Positions 37,001 through 46,368 of a stretch of DNA of 64,000 nt are shown here, in pieces. This DNA comes from Corynebacterium tuberculostearicum (lineage in GTDB: Bacteria > Actinomycetota > Actinomycetes > Mycobacteriales > Mycobacteriaceae). A model generated the notes under the pieces. That model saw only the letters and a program-made list of their open reading frames with translations. It was not told the DNA's origin and ran no database searches. The stretch's first letter is position 1. Each line of letters starts with the position of its first letter. The translations under genes were made by a program, and so were the position numbers. Location of the stretch: NCBI RefSeq assembly GCF_030503735.1, contig NZ_CP073096.1, forward strand, positions 806,001 through 870,000, given 5' to 3'.

Positions 37001-39133
37001 TTAGTTCTTCTCCAAGAATTCTTGTTCACTTTCGCTCAAATTGCGGGTGAGTTCTTCTGCCAGCTCGGGATTGCGCAGCACCATCGCGCGCGCGTCGGTA
37101 TGCGTGCGCTCTACAATGTCTTGATCATCTGCCAGATTCAGCAATCGCAAGGTACGGTGCTTGCCCGATTGCGAGGTACCCAAAATGTCGCCTTCTTGGC
37201 GCTGCCGTAAATCGAGCTCGGCCAACTCAAAACCGGAGGATGTCTCCGCAATCTGATTTATGCGTCGAAAGGATGGGGTGTTATCAGCTGCCGTGGTATG
37301 CAAAAGACAAATGGAGGCATTTCCCCCGCGCCCCACGCGGCCACGCAATTGATGCAGCTGGGAGACTCCAAAATGCTCAGCCTCACGGATGAGCATAACG
37401 GTGGCATTGGGAACATCCACGCCCACCTCGATGACCGTGGTTGAGACCAAAACATCGATCTCTCCCCTAGCAAATGACGTCATGACCTCATCTTTATTCG
37501 GCATCTTTCCATGCAAGATCGCCACACGTAGCCCCTTGAAGGGCCCATTTTCTAGCTGCTCCGCAAGCTCGAGGACCCCGCCTTTGTCTCCGATCCGGGG
37601 GCAGACGATATAGGCCTGGTGGCCGTGGGCTACTTCCTCCCGAATCCGCTCGAGGGCGCGCAGCACCCAAGTGGGCCGCCACTCAGCTACCACTGCCGAT
37701 TGGATGGGCTTACGTCCGCCAGGCAACTCGGTAAGAGTCGAAACAGCTAGGTCACCAAAGACGGTCATCGCAATGGTGCGGGGGATCGGGGTCGCCGTCA
37801 TCACGAGAATATGGGGGCTTAGTTCCTCACGTGCTTTGGTGCGTAAGCTATCGCGCTGCTCTACACCAAATCGATGTTGTTCATCTACTACCACTAGTCC
37901 CAGATTGAAAAACTCAACGGCTTCTTGGATGATCGCATGGGTTCCAATGATGATGTCCGCGTCGCCGGAGACAATATCTAGCAGGGCCTGGCGCTTTTCA
38001 GCTGTGCGCATAGAGCCGGTCAGGAGCACCACCTTGACGCCCTCTGGCACCGCTGTTCCGATAGAGGCAGCATGTTGAGACGCGAGCACCTCAGTAGGCG
38101 CCAGCAACGCAGCCTGGGTGCCTGCATCAACCGCCTGCAGCATCGCGCACGTGGCAACCATGGTCTTGCCAGAGCCGACCTCACCTTGCAGCAACCGCAT
38201 CATGGGTAGCGGACGAGCCAGGTCATCTTCAATCTCGTTGATAACGCGCCGTTGCCCTTGGGTAAGTGCGAAAGGCAGATGCTTTAGCAGCTCCTCGCGA
38301 AAGCCTCCTAGCGTAGCCGGCATGGAAATGGCAGTACAAGCTTCGGCATCGCGTTGGCGCAAAGCCATGACGAGACCAATCGACAACGCCTCGTTGTATT
38401 TGAGCCGTTGAATAGCCCGATAAGGACCTGCCTCCCCAGGTTCGTGGATCTCTCGCACCGCCTTATCGAGGCTGATGATCATCTGATAATCCAACGGTTC
38501 CTCAATCGACGGGGTCTTCGATAAGACGTAGTGAATGGCGCCCATGATGTACCACGACGTGACCGTGGACGTGGCGGGGTACACGGGGATCCATTCTCGC
38601 TCTAAGAGGAGCTTGTCCAACCTGCCGAACTGCGACAGGTTCCGCAGCGAACCGGTGGCCTTCGGCCGATGCTTCTTTCCAGATTCGGGAGTCGGCTGAC
38701 GGTAATCATCTAGCTCGCCTTCGGGACGGCCAAAGGCATCGATCTCCACAAAGTCTGGCTGTTGCAGCTGCGGCTGGTTGCGGAAGAATTTCAGCTTGCC
38801 GCTCATCATGACCCGCTGCCCGCGATGCAACATCCGCATGACGTAATTGGCATTGAAGAAGGTAGCAATGATGCTGCCATCGAGCTGCACATTGATAATG
38901 GTGGTCTTGCCCGTTTCATGGCGGTTGAATCCGGTGATAGTTCCGGTAACGGTGACGATTTCGCCCTCCGCAGCATCGCCTAAGCCGACGTCCTTGTTAT
39001 GGCGGATATAGTCTCGCGGATAATGGGCTAAGAGCTCGCCGCAAGTCTCATACCCCAGCGCTTTGGTAATCTTTGCGGCGTCTTTCGCTGCAAGTACCTC
39101 GGTCAAAGGGCGATTATCCTGCCAGCCGAGCAT
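37001..39133 (-). CDS. recG: ATP-dependent DNA helicase RecG
   Basis: RecG (710 aa) remodels stalled replication forks and Holliday junctions. N-terminal wedge (OB) domain about 60-150 (GEIVTVTGTITGFNRHE), then helicase motifs: Walker A LQGEVGSGKTMVA, VVVDEQHRFGVEQR, VMTATPIPRTIAMTVFGDL and the TRG/QLRGRVGRGG region near the C-terminus. Length is normal. It follows the DAK2 gene by 2 bp and precedes the biotinyl gene by 19 bp; the DAK2-recG order is common in Gram-positive bacteria. Confidence 0.97.
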   Translation of the reverse strand: MLGWQDNRPLTEVLAAKDAAKITKALGYETCGELLAHYPRDYIRHNKDVGLGDAAEGEIVTVTGTITGFNRHETGKTTIINVQLDGSIIATFFNANYVMRMLHRGQRVMMSGKLKFFRNQPQLQQPDFVEIDAFGRPEGELDDYRQPTPESGKKHRPKATGSLRNLSQFGRLDKLLLEREWIPVYPATSTVTSWYIMGAIHYVLSKTPSIEEPLDYQMIISLDKAVREIHEPGEAGPYRAIQRLKYNEALSIGLVMALRQRDAEACTAISMPATLGGFREELLKHLPFALTQGQRRVINEIEDDLARPLPMMRLLQGEVGSGKTMVATCAMLQAVDAGTQAALLAPTEVLASQHAASIGTAVPEGVKVVLLTGSMRTAEKRQALLDIVSGDADIIIGTHAIIQEAVEFFNLGLVVVDEQHRFGVEQRDSLRTKAREELSPHILVMTATPIPRTIAMTVFGDLAVSTLTELPGGRKPIQSAVVAEWRPTWVLRALERIREEVAHGHQAYIVCPRIGDKGGVLELAEQLENGPFKGLRVAILHGKMPNKDEVMTSFARGEIDVLVSTTVIEVGVDVPNATVMLIREAEHFGVSQLHQLRGRVGRGGNASICLLHTTAADNTPSFRRINQIAETSSGFELAELDLRQRQEGDILGTSQSGKHRTLRLLNLADDQDIVERTHTDARAMVLRNPELAEELTRNLSESEQEFLEKN

Positions 39134-39135
39134 TA

Positions 39136-40479
39136 CTACTCCACTCCGATTTCAGTTGCGATATCTGGAACCTCCAGCGCCATTACATCCACGTGAAGGT
39201 GCTGGGAGATTGCTTCCTCGTCTAAGTCAAGCGCGCTCAAAATGGTGACCTGCTCCCCGCCCTCTGCTAAAAGGTCGCGGCAAGTGGCGATGATTGACTG
39301 CGGCGTCTCCTGGCTCGGATAGGCCACCCGCATAGACTTGGCAGCATCGCGCATGGCGGCGACAACGGCCCCGGCATCCGAATTGTCCGGTTCATAGACT
39401 GAAATCGCTGCTAACGCTGCAGCTAGCGATTGCGCGGGGACAACTCGCCCAGCCCCTGTATCCGTGCTTAGTCCGGTCGCGAGAACAATGTCCTCTTCCT
39501 CCGCTGCAATAGGATCATCTGGAGAAACCACGGTAACCCCCGCAGATTCCAAAAGGTCGGTAATAGGCCCTGGAGGTGCGGCGGCGAAAACGCGACGAGA
39601 AACCGGCTTTCCAGCAGCGGGTTCGGCGTAAGGAGGCAGCACCTCAATGCGCAGGTTGGTCACCTTTCCCGCGCAAAAGGCCGTCTCGATGACGGTGCCA
39701 GCTTGTTGGGAATGGATGTGTACGTTAGCGCTGTGTTCCGTGGCGCGGGCGATGACCAGGCTTTCTCCCAACGGGGTGAGGGAGGCCTGTAGTGCCTCTA
39801 TGTCTCCTTCGAAAAAGAAGATTACCTCCAACTCGGTAACTGTCTCCGGCTCGGACAAGCCAGTGTGCCCAGCGGTTCCCTCAATTTCCGCCAAGAGCGA
39901 TTCCAAGAGGATCACCAAACCGGCCCCTCCGGCGTCTACCACTCCTGCCTCGCGCAGTGCTGGCAATTGCGACGGCGTGTGCTCTAGGGCGGTCCGCGAA
40001 GCGGTAATGGCAGCGCTGACAATGCCGTGCAAGTTAGCGCTAGGGCGCGCGGCCGCGTTTCCCGCAGCTTCTGCGGCGGCCCGCAGAACGGTGATAACTG
40101 TGCCTTCTACCGGCTCCGTGATGGCCCGGTCCACCAGTTCCACGGCCTGCTGCAGCGAGCGAGCGAACACGCCGCCATCGATGACCGAGTCCACCGTGGA
40201 TTCGGCCACTCCCCGTAGAAGCTGCGAGAGCACCATTCCGGAGTTCCCGCGCGCACCACGTACAGCGCCGAGCGCGAGGGCATCTGCTACATCGCCTCCA
40301 TTGTTGAGCTCCTCCACCGCGGCTTCCATAGTGTGCGTCATATTGGAGCCGGTATCGGAATCAGGTACGGGGAACACATTGAGCGCGTTGATTTCATCGC
40401 GGCGATGGGATAGTTCGCCCACGGCGCGGGTGGCCCAATTGCGCAATCCCTGGGCATCCAGCGTGCTGGGGTATGACAT
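39136..40479 (-). CDS. DAK2-domain protein (FakA-like)
   Basis: A 447-aa protein with an N-terminal DAK2 kinase domain: INALNVFPVPDSDTGSNMTHTM (about 32-52, the Mg/ATP-binding PVPD.DTG motif) and GARGNSGMVLSQLLRG (about 77-92). The remaining part matches the FakA-like C-terminal half. FakA phosphorylates fatty acids held by a FakB protein; no fakB is in this window, so the substrate remains open. The ATG at 40479 has a TAAACT -10 element 7 nt upstream (leaderless). Its stop is 2 bp before recG. Confidence 0.87.
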   Translation of the reverse strand: MSYPSTLDAQGLRNWATRAVGELSHRRDEINALNVFPVPDSDTGSNMTHTMEAAVEELNNGGDVADALALGAVRGARGNSGMVLSQLLRGVAESTVDSVIDGGVFARSLQQAVELVDRAITEPVEGTVITVLRAAAEAAGNAAARPSANLHGIVSAAITASRTALEHTPSQLPALREAGVVDAGGAGLVILLESLLAEIEGTAGHTGLSEPETVTELEVIFFFEGDIEALQASLTPLGESLVIARATEHSANVHIHSQQAGTVIETAFCAGKVTNLRIEVLPPYAEPAAGKPVSRRVFAAAPPGPITDLLESAGVTVVSPDDPIAAEEEDIVLATGLSTDTGAGRVVPAQSLAAALAAISVYEPDNSDAGAVVAAMRDAAKSMRVAYPSQETPQSIIATCRDLLAEGGEQVTILSALDLDEEAISQHLHVDVMALEVPDIATEIGVE

Positions 40480-40486
40480 GCGCAAT

Positions 40487-40492
40487 AGTTTA
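40487..40492 (-). promoter_or_regulatory. -10 element, leaderless DAK2-recG operon
   Basis: Minus-strand TAAACT, then 7 nt, then ATG at 40479. It overlaps the 3' end of ung, so the DAK2-recG-(biotinyl)-rsmD unit can start independently of thiL-ung. Confidence 0.5.
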
Positions 40493-41128
40493 CAAGCGCC
40501 AGTCTATTTCCTGCGCCCCTTGGTTCCGCAAAAGGGCGTTTGCCCGGGAAAATGGGCGAGAACCGAAGAAGCCACGGCTGGCAGAAAGCGGTGAGGGGTG
40601 CGGGGACTTGATACAAGGGACGTCGGGAAGAAAGCGCTCACATCCTTGTGCGTCGCGGCCCCACAGGATGGCCACCATCGGCGTGCGGTTGAGTGCGCGA
40701 ATGGCGGCCTCGGTAATTTCCTCCCACCCAATCCGGCGGTGCGATCCGGCCTGGCCAGGGGCTACGGTAAGCACCCTGTTGAGAAGCAGCACACCTTGGT
40801 CGGCCCATGCCCTTAAATCACCATCTTCGCGGCCGGCGATACCCAGGTCATCGCTAAGTTCTCGGTAGATATTGACCAAGGAACGCGGCGGTTTCACTCC
40901 TGGGCGGGTGGAAAAGGCCATCCCCATGGCGTGGCCTGGGGTGGGATAAGGATCTTGGCCAACAATGAGCACGCGGACATCGTCCAGCGGCATCTGGAGT
41001 GCGCGACACACGTCCGCGGCTGGCGGCAGGTACTCTTGGCCGTCTAGGGCCTGGGAGATCTGTGGCCACTGCTGCTCTATTACCGGTGCCAACGCCGGCT
41101 CCCAGGACGGGTGATAGGTGGGATGCAT
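40490..41128 (-). CDS. ung: Uracil-DNA glycosylase
   Basis: Family 1 uracil-DNA glycosylase (212 aa), which removes uracil from DNA. The catalytic motif [17 protein letters not shown] (about 57-73) holds the active Asp, and the DNA-intercalation motif [17 protein letters not shown] is near the C-terminus. LLLNRVLTV and VAILWG are also typical. It begins 2 bp after thiL, so they form an operon. Confidence 0.97.
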   Translation of the reverse strand: MHPTYHPSWEPALAPVIEQQWPQISQALDGQEYLPPAADVCRALQMPLDDVRVLIVGQDPYPTPGHAMGMAFSTRPGVKPPRSLVNIYRELSDDLGIAGREDGDLRAWADQGVLLLNRVLTVAPGQAGSHRRIGWEEITEAAIRALNRTPMVAILWGRDAQGCERFLPDVPCIKSPHPSPLSASRGFFGSRPFSRANALLRNQGAQEIDWRL

Positions 41129-41130
41129 GG

Positions 41131-42087
41131 TTAAAAGCTCAGCCAGCCTTTCTGATAACTCGGGGTCTTGCTACCTACCGTAACCCCGCTGCCGCGAATA
41201 ACGGTGCCAATCTTGCGGAAGCCGGAGGGCGCTTCCTTTGCAGTGGTACCCACGAGCGTGTGATCTTCACCGCCAGAAAGCACCCATTCCCATGGGTCAC
41301 AGCCCAGAAGATCCGCAGCTTGGCAGAGCAGGTCCTCCGGCTGCAAGGCCTCCGGATCCAGATCCACGCGCACGCCGGAGTGCTCCGCCATCGTAGTGCA
41401 GTCTTGGATCAAACCATCGGAATTATCCGTCATGGCGGTAACCCCTGCGGCGCGGGCGATAACGCCGCGGCCGGGGTTCAGCCAGGGGGCACAGTGGGCG
41501 TCGATAAGCGGCTGCAGGTGATCGTGTCCTGCAGGAAGATCTCGGCCGAAGCGCTCCAACAAGGCCAGGCCCGCAGCAGAGTGGCCGATCTTTCCGTGCG
41601 CTACTACGTGCTGACCTGCCCGCGCGCCATCCAAGGTCAAGGCGGGAAGGCTGCCGCCAAGGAATCCAACGGCCGTGATATTGATGACTAATAGATCGGA
41701 CTGGGTGAGATCACCGCCTACCAATTCCGCGTTATAGAAAGAGCTATGCTCCGCAATGCCCTCTGCGATCCCCCGCACGAAAGGCACCGGGGTATCACCT
41801 GGGGCGGCAATCGCGAGAAGCGCGGCAACGGGGCGCGCACCCATGGCCTCAATATCGGCAAAATTGCGCAAGATAGCCTTCTTGCCAATCTCGCGCGGGG
41901 TAGACCACTCGCGCAGGAAGTGACCTCCCTCCACCATCAAATCGGTGGCCGCCACGGTGCGGGAATTCGGCGGCGCACTGGGCAGAACCGCGGCATCGTC
42001 TCCATTGAGCCCACTGGAGGCCACGGAGGTAATTTCCCGGATGGCGGCGCGTTCTCCCACATCTGCGAGAGTCTGAGTTAAGTTCAC
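41131..42087 (-). CDS. thiL: Thiamine-monophosphate kinase
   Basis: ThiL (318 aa) phosphorylates thiamine monophosphate to the active diphosphate with ATP. Motifs: LNGDDAAVL (about 32-40), [47 protein letters not shown] and [10 protein letters not shown]. The frame is open for another 600 nt upstream through the opposite DUF3515 gene, but the true start is the GTG at 42087 ([14 protein letters not shown]) with AAAGGAAG just upstream. It forms an operon with ung. Length is normal. Confidence 0.95.
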   Translation of the reverse strand: MNLTQTLADVGERAAIREITSVASSGLNGDDAAVLPSAPPNSRTVAATDLMVEGGHFLREWSTPREIGKKAILRNFADIEAMGARPVAALLAIAAPGDTPVPFVRGIAEGIAEHSSFYNAELVGGDLTQSDLLVINITAVGFLGGSLPALTLDGARAGQHVVAHGKIGHSAAGLALLERFGRDLPAGHDHLQPLIDAHCAPWLNPGRGVIARAAGVTAMTDNSDGLIQDCTTMAEHSGVRVDLDPEALQPEDLLCQAADLLGCDPWEWVLSGGEDHTLVGTTAKEAPSGFRKIGTVIRGSGVTVGSKTPSYQKGWLSF

Positions 42088-42101
42088 CAGCTTCCTTTCG
42101 A

Positions 42102-42107
42102 TACTAT
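42102..42107 (+). promoter_or_regulatory. -10 element, leaderless DUF3515 gene
   Basis: TACTAT, then 8 nt, then ATG at 42116; no ribosome site. Confidence 0.45.
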
Positions 42108-42115
42108 GAGCCCTT

Positions 42116-43015
42116 ATGACATCCCAATTTAACCGCACCGCGATCTTCATTTCACTTGGGTTGTCCATAGTGATGGTTCTGGCGGTCCTCTTCGGCGCAA
42201 AGTACGTATTCAATAACATTGCCAAGGCACCCGTTGCGGTCTCCCCCGTGGAGTCCAAGGAATCGGATTCACAAGCCTGCCATAGCTTTATCGACGCCCT
42301 GCCGGATACGGTGATGGATAAACCGCGTGCAGATATTGCCGAGCCCGTACCTTCCGGCGTCGCGGCCTGGGCTACTACCTCTGAAGATAAGGTCACCGCC
42401 CGCTGCGGAGTAGATATGCCCTTCCAGTACACCGAGTATTCACAGCCCCAAGACGTAGACGGGGAACAGTGGTACCAAGTTCGCGATGCCACCCCCGGCT
42501 CCAACCTGACCACCTGGTATTCGACCCAGCGCTTCCCTATTGTGGCGGTGACTTCCTCCACTGACGCAGAGCCGGGCGAGCTTAACGACGCCCTCTCTTC
42601 CCTCGAAGAAAAGCCAGCCACCGCACACGAGGCGCCACTCAAGACACTCAAGGCGGGCGACGACCAGATGTGCGCCGAGGTGGACAAGGCCCTGCCCGAT
42701 TCGGTGGCTGAGGGATACAGCCGCCGCGAGGTAGAGGAAAAGAATACCTATGTGTGGAGCGCCGATGGCCGCGAAGACATCGTTGCGCGATGCGGCGTAG
42801 CCAAGCCAGTGAACTACCGGGCCGGAGTCAAGCTCCAGCAGGTTAACGAAATTCCGTGGTTCGAGGACACCACCTTGGCCCACGGCACGACCGCAGGCAC
42901 GTGGTTTGCCCTCGGCCGCGAGAACTACCTTGCGCTACACGCCCCACAAGATGCCGCGCAGGCGGCACTGGTGGAAATCGGCGACGTGCTCGCAGAGCAC
43001 ACGGCCGAAAAGTAG
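42116..43015 (+). CDS. DUF3515 membrane-anchored protein with duplicated domain
   Basis: A 299-aa protein with one N-terminal membrane segment (FISLGLSIVMVLAVLFGAKYVF, about 11-33) and the rest outside. Two related domains follow: about 50-160 (ACHSFIDALPDTV...ARCGVDMPFQYT...QWYQV...TTWYSTQRFPIVAV) and about 185-290 (MCAEVDKALPDSV...ARCGVAKPVNYR...PWFED...GTWFALGRENYLAL). Each keeps a cysteine pair (C...RCG). DUF3515 proteins of mycobacteria have a single such domain. It is divergent from thiL and convergent with ddl, the conserved actinobacterial place. Function unknown; an envelope role is suggested by context only. Confidence 0.85.
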   Translation: MTSQFNRTAIFISLGLSIVMVLAVLFGAKYVFNNIAKAPVAVSPVESKESDSQACHSFIDALPDTVMDKPRADIAEPVPSGVAAWATTSEDKVTARCGVDMPFQYTEYSQPQDVDGEQWYQVRDATPGSNLTTWYSTQRFPIVAVTSSTDAEPGELNDALSSLEEKPATAHEAPLKTLKAGDDQMCAEVDKALPDSVAEGYSRREVEEKNTYVWSADGREDIVARCGVAKPVNYRAGVKLQQVNEIPWFEDTTLAHGTTAGTWFALGRENYLALHAPQDAAQAALVEIGDVLAEHTAEK

Positions 43016-43028
43016 GCAGCGCTTAGGC

Positions 43029-44090
43029 CTACTTGGCTAGGGCCTGCTCGATAAGCGCCTCGAGCAGCGCCGGGTACTCGACGCCCGAGGCCGCGAGCAC
43101 CTGCGGGTACATGGAGATCGGGGTAAAGCCCGGCAGGGTATTGATCTCGTTGATGTAGACGGAGTCCTCGGTGACGAAGAAGTCGACTCGGGACAGACCC
43201 TCGCAGTTGAGGGCCGCGAAGGCGCGGATTGCCATATCGCGCAGCCGCTCGGTCAATTCGGGTGCAAAAGGCGCAGGGATTTCGGCAGTGACCACGTTGT
43301 CGAGGTACTTCGTGTCGAAGCCATAAAAGCCCTCATCGGAGTCATCGATGCCCGCTAGCAGTGCTGGGACGGAGGCCAGCAAGGTGCCGTCGGCATAGTG
43401 CAATACGCCGATTTCTACCTCTTGGCCTACGATTTCCGGTTCCACCAGAACCTTGTCATCATCTTCTAGGGCGAGGTCAACAGCTGCAGGGAAATCCTCC
43501 CAGGTAGTGACCTTAGATACACCAATGGAGGATCCACCGCGAGCGGGTTTTACAAAGACGGGAAGGCCCAGGCGCTGCTTTTCGTCCTCGCTGATCTCGG
43601 TGTGGCCTTTGAGAATGACCTCAGGCGCTACAGGCAAGCCTGCTGCTACCAGCACCTTCTTGGTAAATTCCTTGTCCATTCCCACTGAGGACGCCAAAAC
43701 TCCCGGCCCGACATAGGGCAAGCCGGAAAGCTCAAAGAGGCCTTGGATAGTACCGTCCTCACCAAAGGGGCCGTGCAGAATGGGAAATACCACGTCGACC
43801 TCTGCAAAGAGCGTGCCGTCGGTGACGTTGTGGAATTGTCCCCTGGCATTGGGATCAAGAGAAAGGGTCAGCTCCGCACCTGGGCTGACCTCCGGCATAA
43901 CGCCATCGACAATTTCTAAGCCCTCCGTGGTGCCGGGCGTCCACGTGCCCTCACGGGTAATGCCAATGGGCACCACCTCGAATTTTTCCGGGTCGAGGTG
44001 GTTCATGATCGCACCTGCGGACACACAGGATACGGAGTGCTCGGTGCTACGGCCGCCATAGACAACGGCCACGCGGGTCTTTTCAGTCAT
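43029..44090 (-). CDS. ddl: D-alanine--D-alanine ligase
   Basis: Ddl (353 aa) joins two D-alanines for peptidoglycan. ATP-grasp ligase with VAVVYGGRSTEHSVSCVSA at the start, FPILHGPFGEDGTIQGLFEL, FVKPARGGSSIGVSKV and the C-terminal RVDFFVTEDSVYINEINTLPGFTPISMYP, which carries the metal-binding Glu and Asn. TAAAAT lies 8 nt before the ATG. gpsA is 22 bp upstream on the same strand, so cotranscription is also possible. Confidence 0.97.
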   Translation of the reverse strand: MTEKTRVAVVYGGRSTEHSVSCVSAGAIMNHLDPEKFEVVPIGITREGTWTPGTTEGLEIVDGVMPEVSPGAELTLSLDPNARGQFHNVTDGTLFAEVDVVFPILHGPFGEDGTIQGLFELSGLPYVGPGVLASSVGMDKEFTKKVLVAAGLPVAPEVILKGHTEISEDEKQRLGLPVFVKPARGGSSIGVSKVTTWEDFPAAVDLALEDDDKVLVEPEIVGQEVEIGVLHYADGTLLASVPALLAGIDDSDEGFYGFDTKYLDNVVTAEIPAPFAPELTERLRDMAIRAFAALNCEGLSRVDFFVTEDSVYINEINTLPGFTPISMYPQVLAASGVEYPALLEALIEQALAK

Positions 44091-44098
44091 GCCCGCAG

Positions 44099-44104
44099 AT
44101 TTTA
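44099..44104 (-). promoter_or_regulatory. -10 element near ddl start (candidate)
   Basis: Minus-strand TAAAAT, 8 nt before the ddl ATG at 44090, in the 22-bp gap after gpsA. It may allow ddl to be transcribed without gpsA. Confidence 0.4.
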
Positions 44105-44112
44105 CCCTCGAC

Positions 44113-45111
44113 CTACTCCGACTTCTTGGACCGACCCATCAGAGCGATGATCATATCCTCTACCGCCATACCCTCGTAACAGACGCCATAGACCGCATGG
44201 GTGATCGGCATCTCTACCCTAGCCTGCTGGGCTAGGCGGTAGATGGAGTCACAGGAGTAGACGCCTTCCGCAACCTGGCCGTTGGTCGCGGCCTTGGCCT
44301 CCTCAATCGTCCCGCCCTGGCCCAAGCGGTAGCCAAAAGTGCGGTTACGCGACAACGTCGAGGTACATGTTGCTACCAAGTCGCCCAAACCAGCCAAGCC
44401 GGAGAAGGTAAAGGGGTCGGCTCCTAGCTCCACACCAAGACGGGTAATTTCTGCCAAACCGCGGGTGATGATGGTGGCCATCGTGTTATTGCCCAAACCC
44501 TTGCCGGAGGCGATACCGCAAGCTAAGGCGATAACGTTTTTGCAGGCACCGCCGATTTCCGCACCAATTACATCAGTATTAGTGTATGGGCGCAGGTACG
44601 GCGCAGCCACCGCGGCCTGCACGCGCTGGGCGCGCTCTTCGTCAGAGCAGGCAATCACCGTGGCGGCTACCTGGCCGGCAGCAATCTCCTTGGCCAGATT
44701 CGGGCCAGAAAGCACGGCGACCCGGTCTGCCGGCACATCCGCGGCGTCCATGATGACCTCGCTCATGCGCTTAAGCGTTGTGGTCTCTACGCCCTTGGAA
44801 ATGGAGACCAACGTAGCCGCTTTGGGCAAATGGGGTGCCCACTTCTCCACATTGCCGCGCAATGTTTGGGAGGGAACGCCGAATACGACGACATCGGCAA
44901 GCGCCAGTGCCTCTACATCGTCGTGGGTGGCCCGTACCGCAGCCGGCAGGCGGGTATCTGGAAGATAATCGGGATTGGTGTGAGTCTCATTGATAGCCTG
45001 CGCCAACTCCGCGCGGCGCGCCCAAAGCCGGACATCGTTTCCGGCATCCGCAAAAACTTTGGCCAAGGTGGTACCCCAAGAACCAGCGCCCATCACAGCA
45101 ACGTTAACCAT
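44113..45111 (-). CDS. gpsA: NAD(P)-dependent glycerol-3-phosphate dehydrogenase
   Basis: GpsA (332 aa) reduces dihydroxyacetone phosphate to sn-glycerol 3-phosphate for phospholipid synthesis. The Rossmann motif [21 protein letters not shown] is at the start; [23 protein letters not shown] and [23 protein letters not shown] are typical. The frame is open 21 codons upstream, but the ATG at 45111 has a perfect AAGGAGA ribosome site. ddl follows 22 bp later. Confidence 0.97.
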   Translation of the reverse strand: MVNVAVMGAGSWGTTLAKVFADAGNDVRLWARRAELAQAINETHTNPDYLPDTRLPAAVRATHDDVEALALADVVVFGVPSQTLRGNVEKWAPHLPKAATLVSISKGVETTTLKRMSEVIMDAADVPADRVAVLSGPNLAKEIAAGQVAATVIACSDEERAQRVQAAVAAPYLRPYTNTDVIGAEIGGACKNVIALACGIASGKGLGNNTMATIITRGLAEITRLGVELGADPFTFSGLAGLGDLVATCTSTLSRNRTFGYRLGQGGTIEEAKAATNGQVAEGVYSCDSIYRLAQQARVEMPITHAVYGVCYEGMAVEDMIIALMGRSKKSE

Positions 45112-45268
45112 GGTGTCTCCTTCAAACTTCAGATATATACCCAACCTTAAAGCATGCCTTTTTACTGTGGGCAAGGATGCACGACGCGCCTACCCCGTGG
45201 GACAATGGGCCCTTAGACACTGTTTTGAAGAACACAACAACTGTGGAAAGGCTCCGTGGAGGCAGACC

Positions 45269-46267
45269 ATGCCGAATATTAAAAAAATGCACGAAACCGA
45301 CAAGGACCAGCAGCACGAGGAATTTATATCCGGCCGCCACCAAGAAATCCCGGTGGACCCAGCCAAGGAATTTCACCGCACCACCCTTGCTGCTGGTGCC
45401 GTTGTCTGGCGTGGTACTCCGCAGAATCCGGAGATAGCACTCATTCACCGCCCCCACTACGATGATTGGTCCCTTCCAAAGGGGAAGGTGGACCCTGGCG
45501 AGTCTTTGCCCACCACAGCGGTGCGAGAAATCTTCGAAGAAACAGGCTTTAACGTGCGGCTTGGCAAGCTTATTGGCAAGGTAACCTACCCAGTCCAAGG
45601 CCGCACCAAGGTCGTTTACTACTGGGTGGCAAAGTATCTAGGCGGCACCTATTCCACCAATGGTGAGACCGATGAGCTGCGCTGGCTGCCCATCGACGAG
45701 GCGCAAGACCTCCTGTCCTACGACGTTGATACCGCGGTAGTGGCCAAGGCGGCTAAACGCCTACGCATCGCGCCCGCTACCCGCGTGCTTTATGTGCGCC
45801 ACGCACGCGCGCATGAAAGGGGCAGCTGGCAAGGCGATGACAACCTGCGGCCACTGGATAAGAAGGGCCGCCGCCAAGCAGAGATGCTGGTGCCGATGCT
45901 GAGCGCCTACCAGCCCACCGCGATTTATTCAGCCTTGCCCCAGCGCTGCCAGCAGACAGCTGCCCCGCTCGCCGACGAACTGGGCAAGGACATTTCCATC
46001 AACAAAAACTTTGGTGACGAGGCCTGGGAGAACGACCCAGAAGCGGCCAAGAAAGCTTTCCGCCGCGTGGTCAACGACGGTGGCGTGCCCGTCATCGTCA
46101 GCCAAGGTGAAACCATTCCCGGCACTATTGAGGACCTCGCCCCAAAGTTCCTCAAAAAGCCGGTGGACAAGCTGAAGTTCAAGAAAGCTTCTGTGTGGGT
46201 CTTATCTTTCAACAATGGCGAGCTGACCGGTGCCGATTACCTGGCTAGCCCGCTGCCGGTGCGCTAG
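45269..46267 (+). CDS. mutT1: MutT1-type Nudix hydrolase with histidine phosphatase domain
   Basis: A 332-aa two-domain enzyme. The Nudix box GKVDPGESLPTTAVREIFEETGF lies at about 72-94. A histidine-phosphatase-like domain starts with LYVRHARAHERG at about 172 (RHA in place of the usual RHG) and contains SALPQRCQQTAAPL. Mycobacterial MutT1 of this layout cleaves 8-oxo-dGTP and related nucleotides or diadenosine polyphosphates. An open frame runs upstream to 44990 across gpsA, but the ATG at 45269 has GGAGG upstream. A strong terminator follows. Exact substrate inferred from family. Confidence 0.9.
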   Translation: MPNIKKMHETDKDQQHEEFISGRHQEIPVDPAKEFHRTTLAAGAVVWRGTPQNPEIALIHRPHYDDWSLPKGKVDPGESLPTTAVREIFEETGFNVRLGKLIGKVTYPVQGRTKVVYYWVAKYLGGTYSTNGETDELRWLPIDEAQDLLSYDVDTAVVAKAAKRLRIAPATRVLYVRHARAHERGSWQGDDNLRPLDKKGRRQAEMLVPMLSAYQPTAIYSALPQRCQQTAAPLADELGKDISINKNFGDEAWENDPEAAKKAFRRVVNDGGVPVIVSQGETIPGTIEDLAPKFLKKPVDKLKFKKASVWVLSFNNGELTGADYLASPLPVR

Positions 46268-46295
46268 CTGCTCGGCTCTTCCGCACGCTACTACT

Positions 46296-46347
46296 AAGGC
46301 CTTGCTTATCCACCATATTCGGTGGACAGGCAGGGCCTTGTTTTGTT
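46296..46347 (+). terminator. Rho-independent terminator of mutT1
   Basis: Outer arms AAGGCC (46296-46301) / GGCCTT (46334-46339), an inner CCACC/GGTGG helix, then TTTTGTT (46341-46347). Confidence 0.8.
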
Positions 46348-46368
46348 CCTAGGCGGTTTCGATAATAC

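Noticed and set aside
39647..40594. 315-codon frame antisense to the DAK2 gene
   Set aside because: Serine/threonine/proline-rich shadow frame opposite a clear DAK2-domain protein.
42088..42687. 600-nt upstream extension of the thiL frame
   Set aside because: It runs antisense through the DUF3515 gene, has no ThiL homology, and a good ribosome site exists at GTG 42087.
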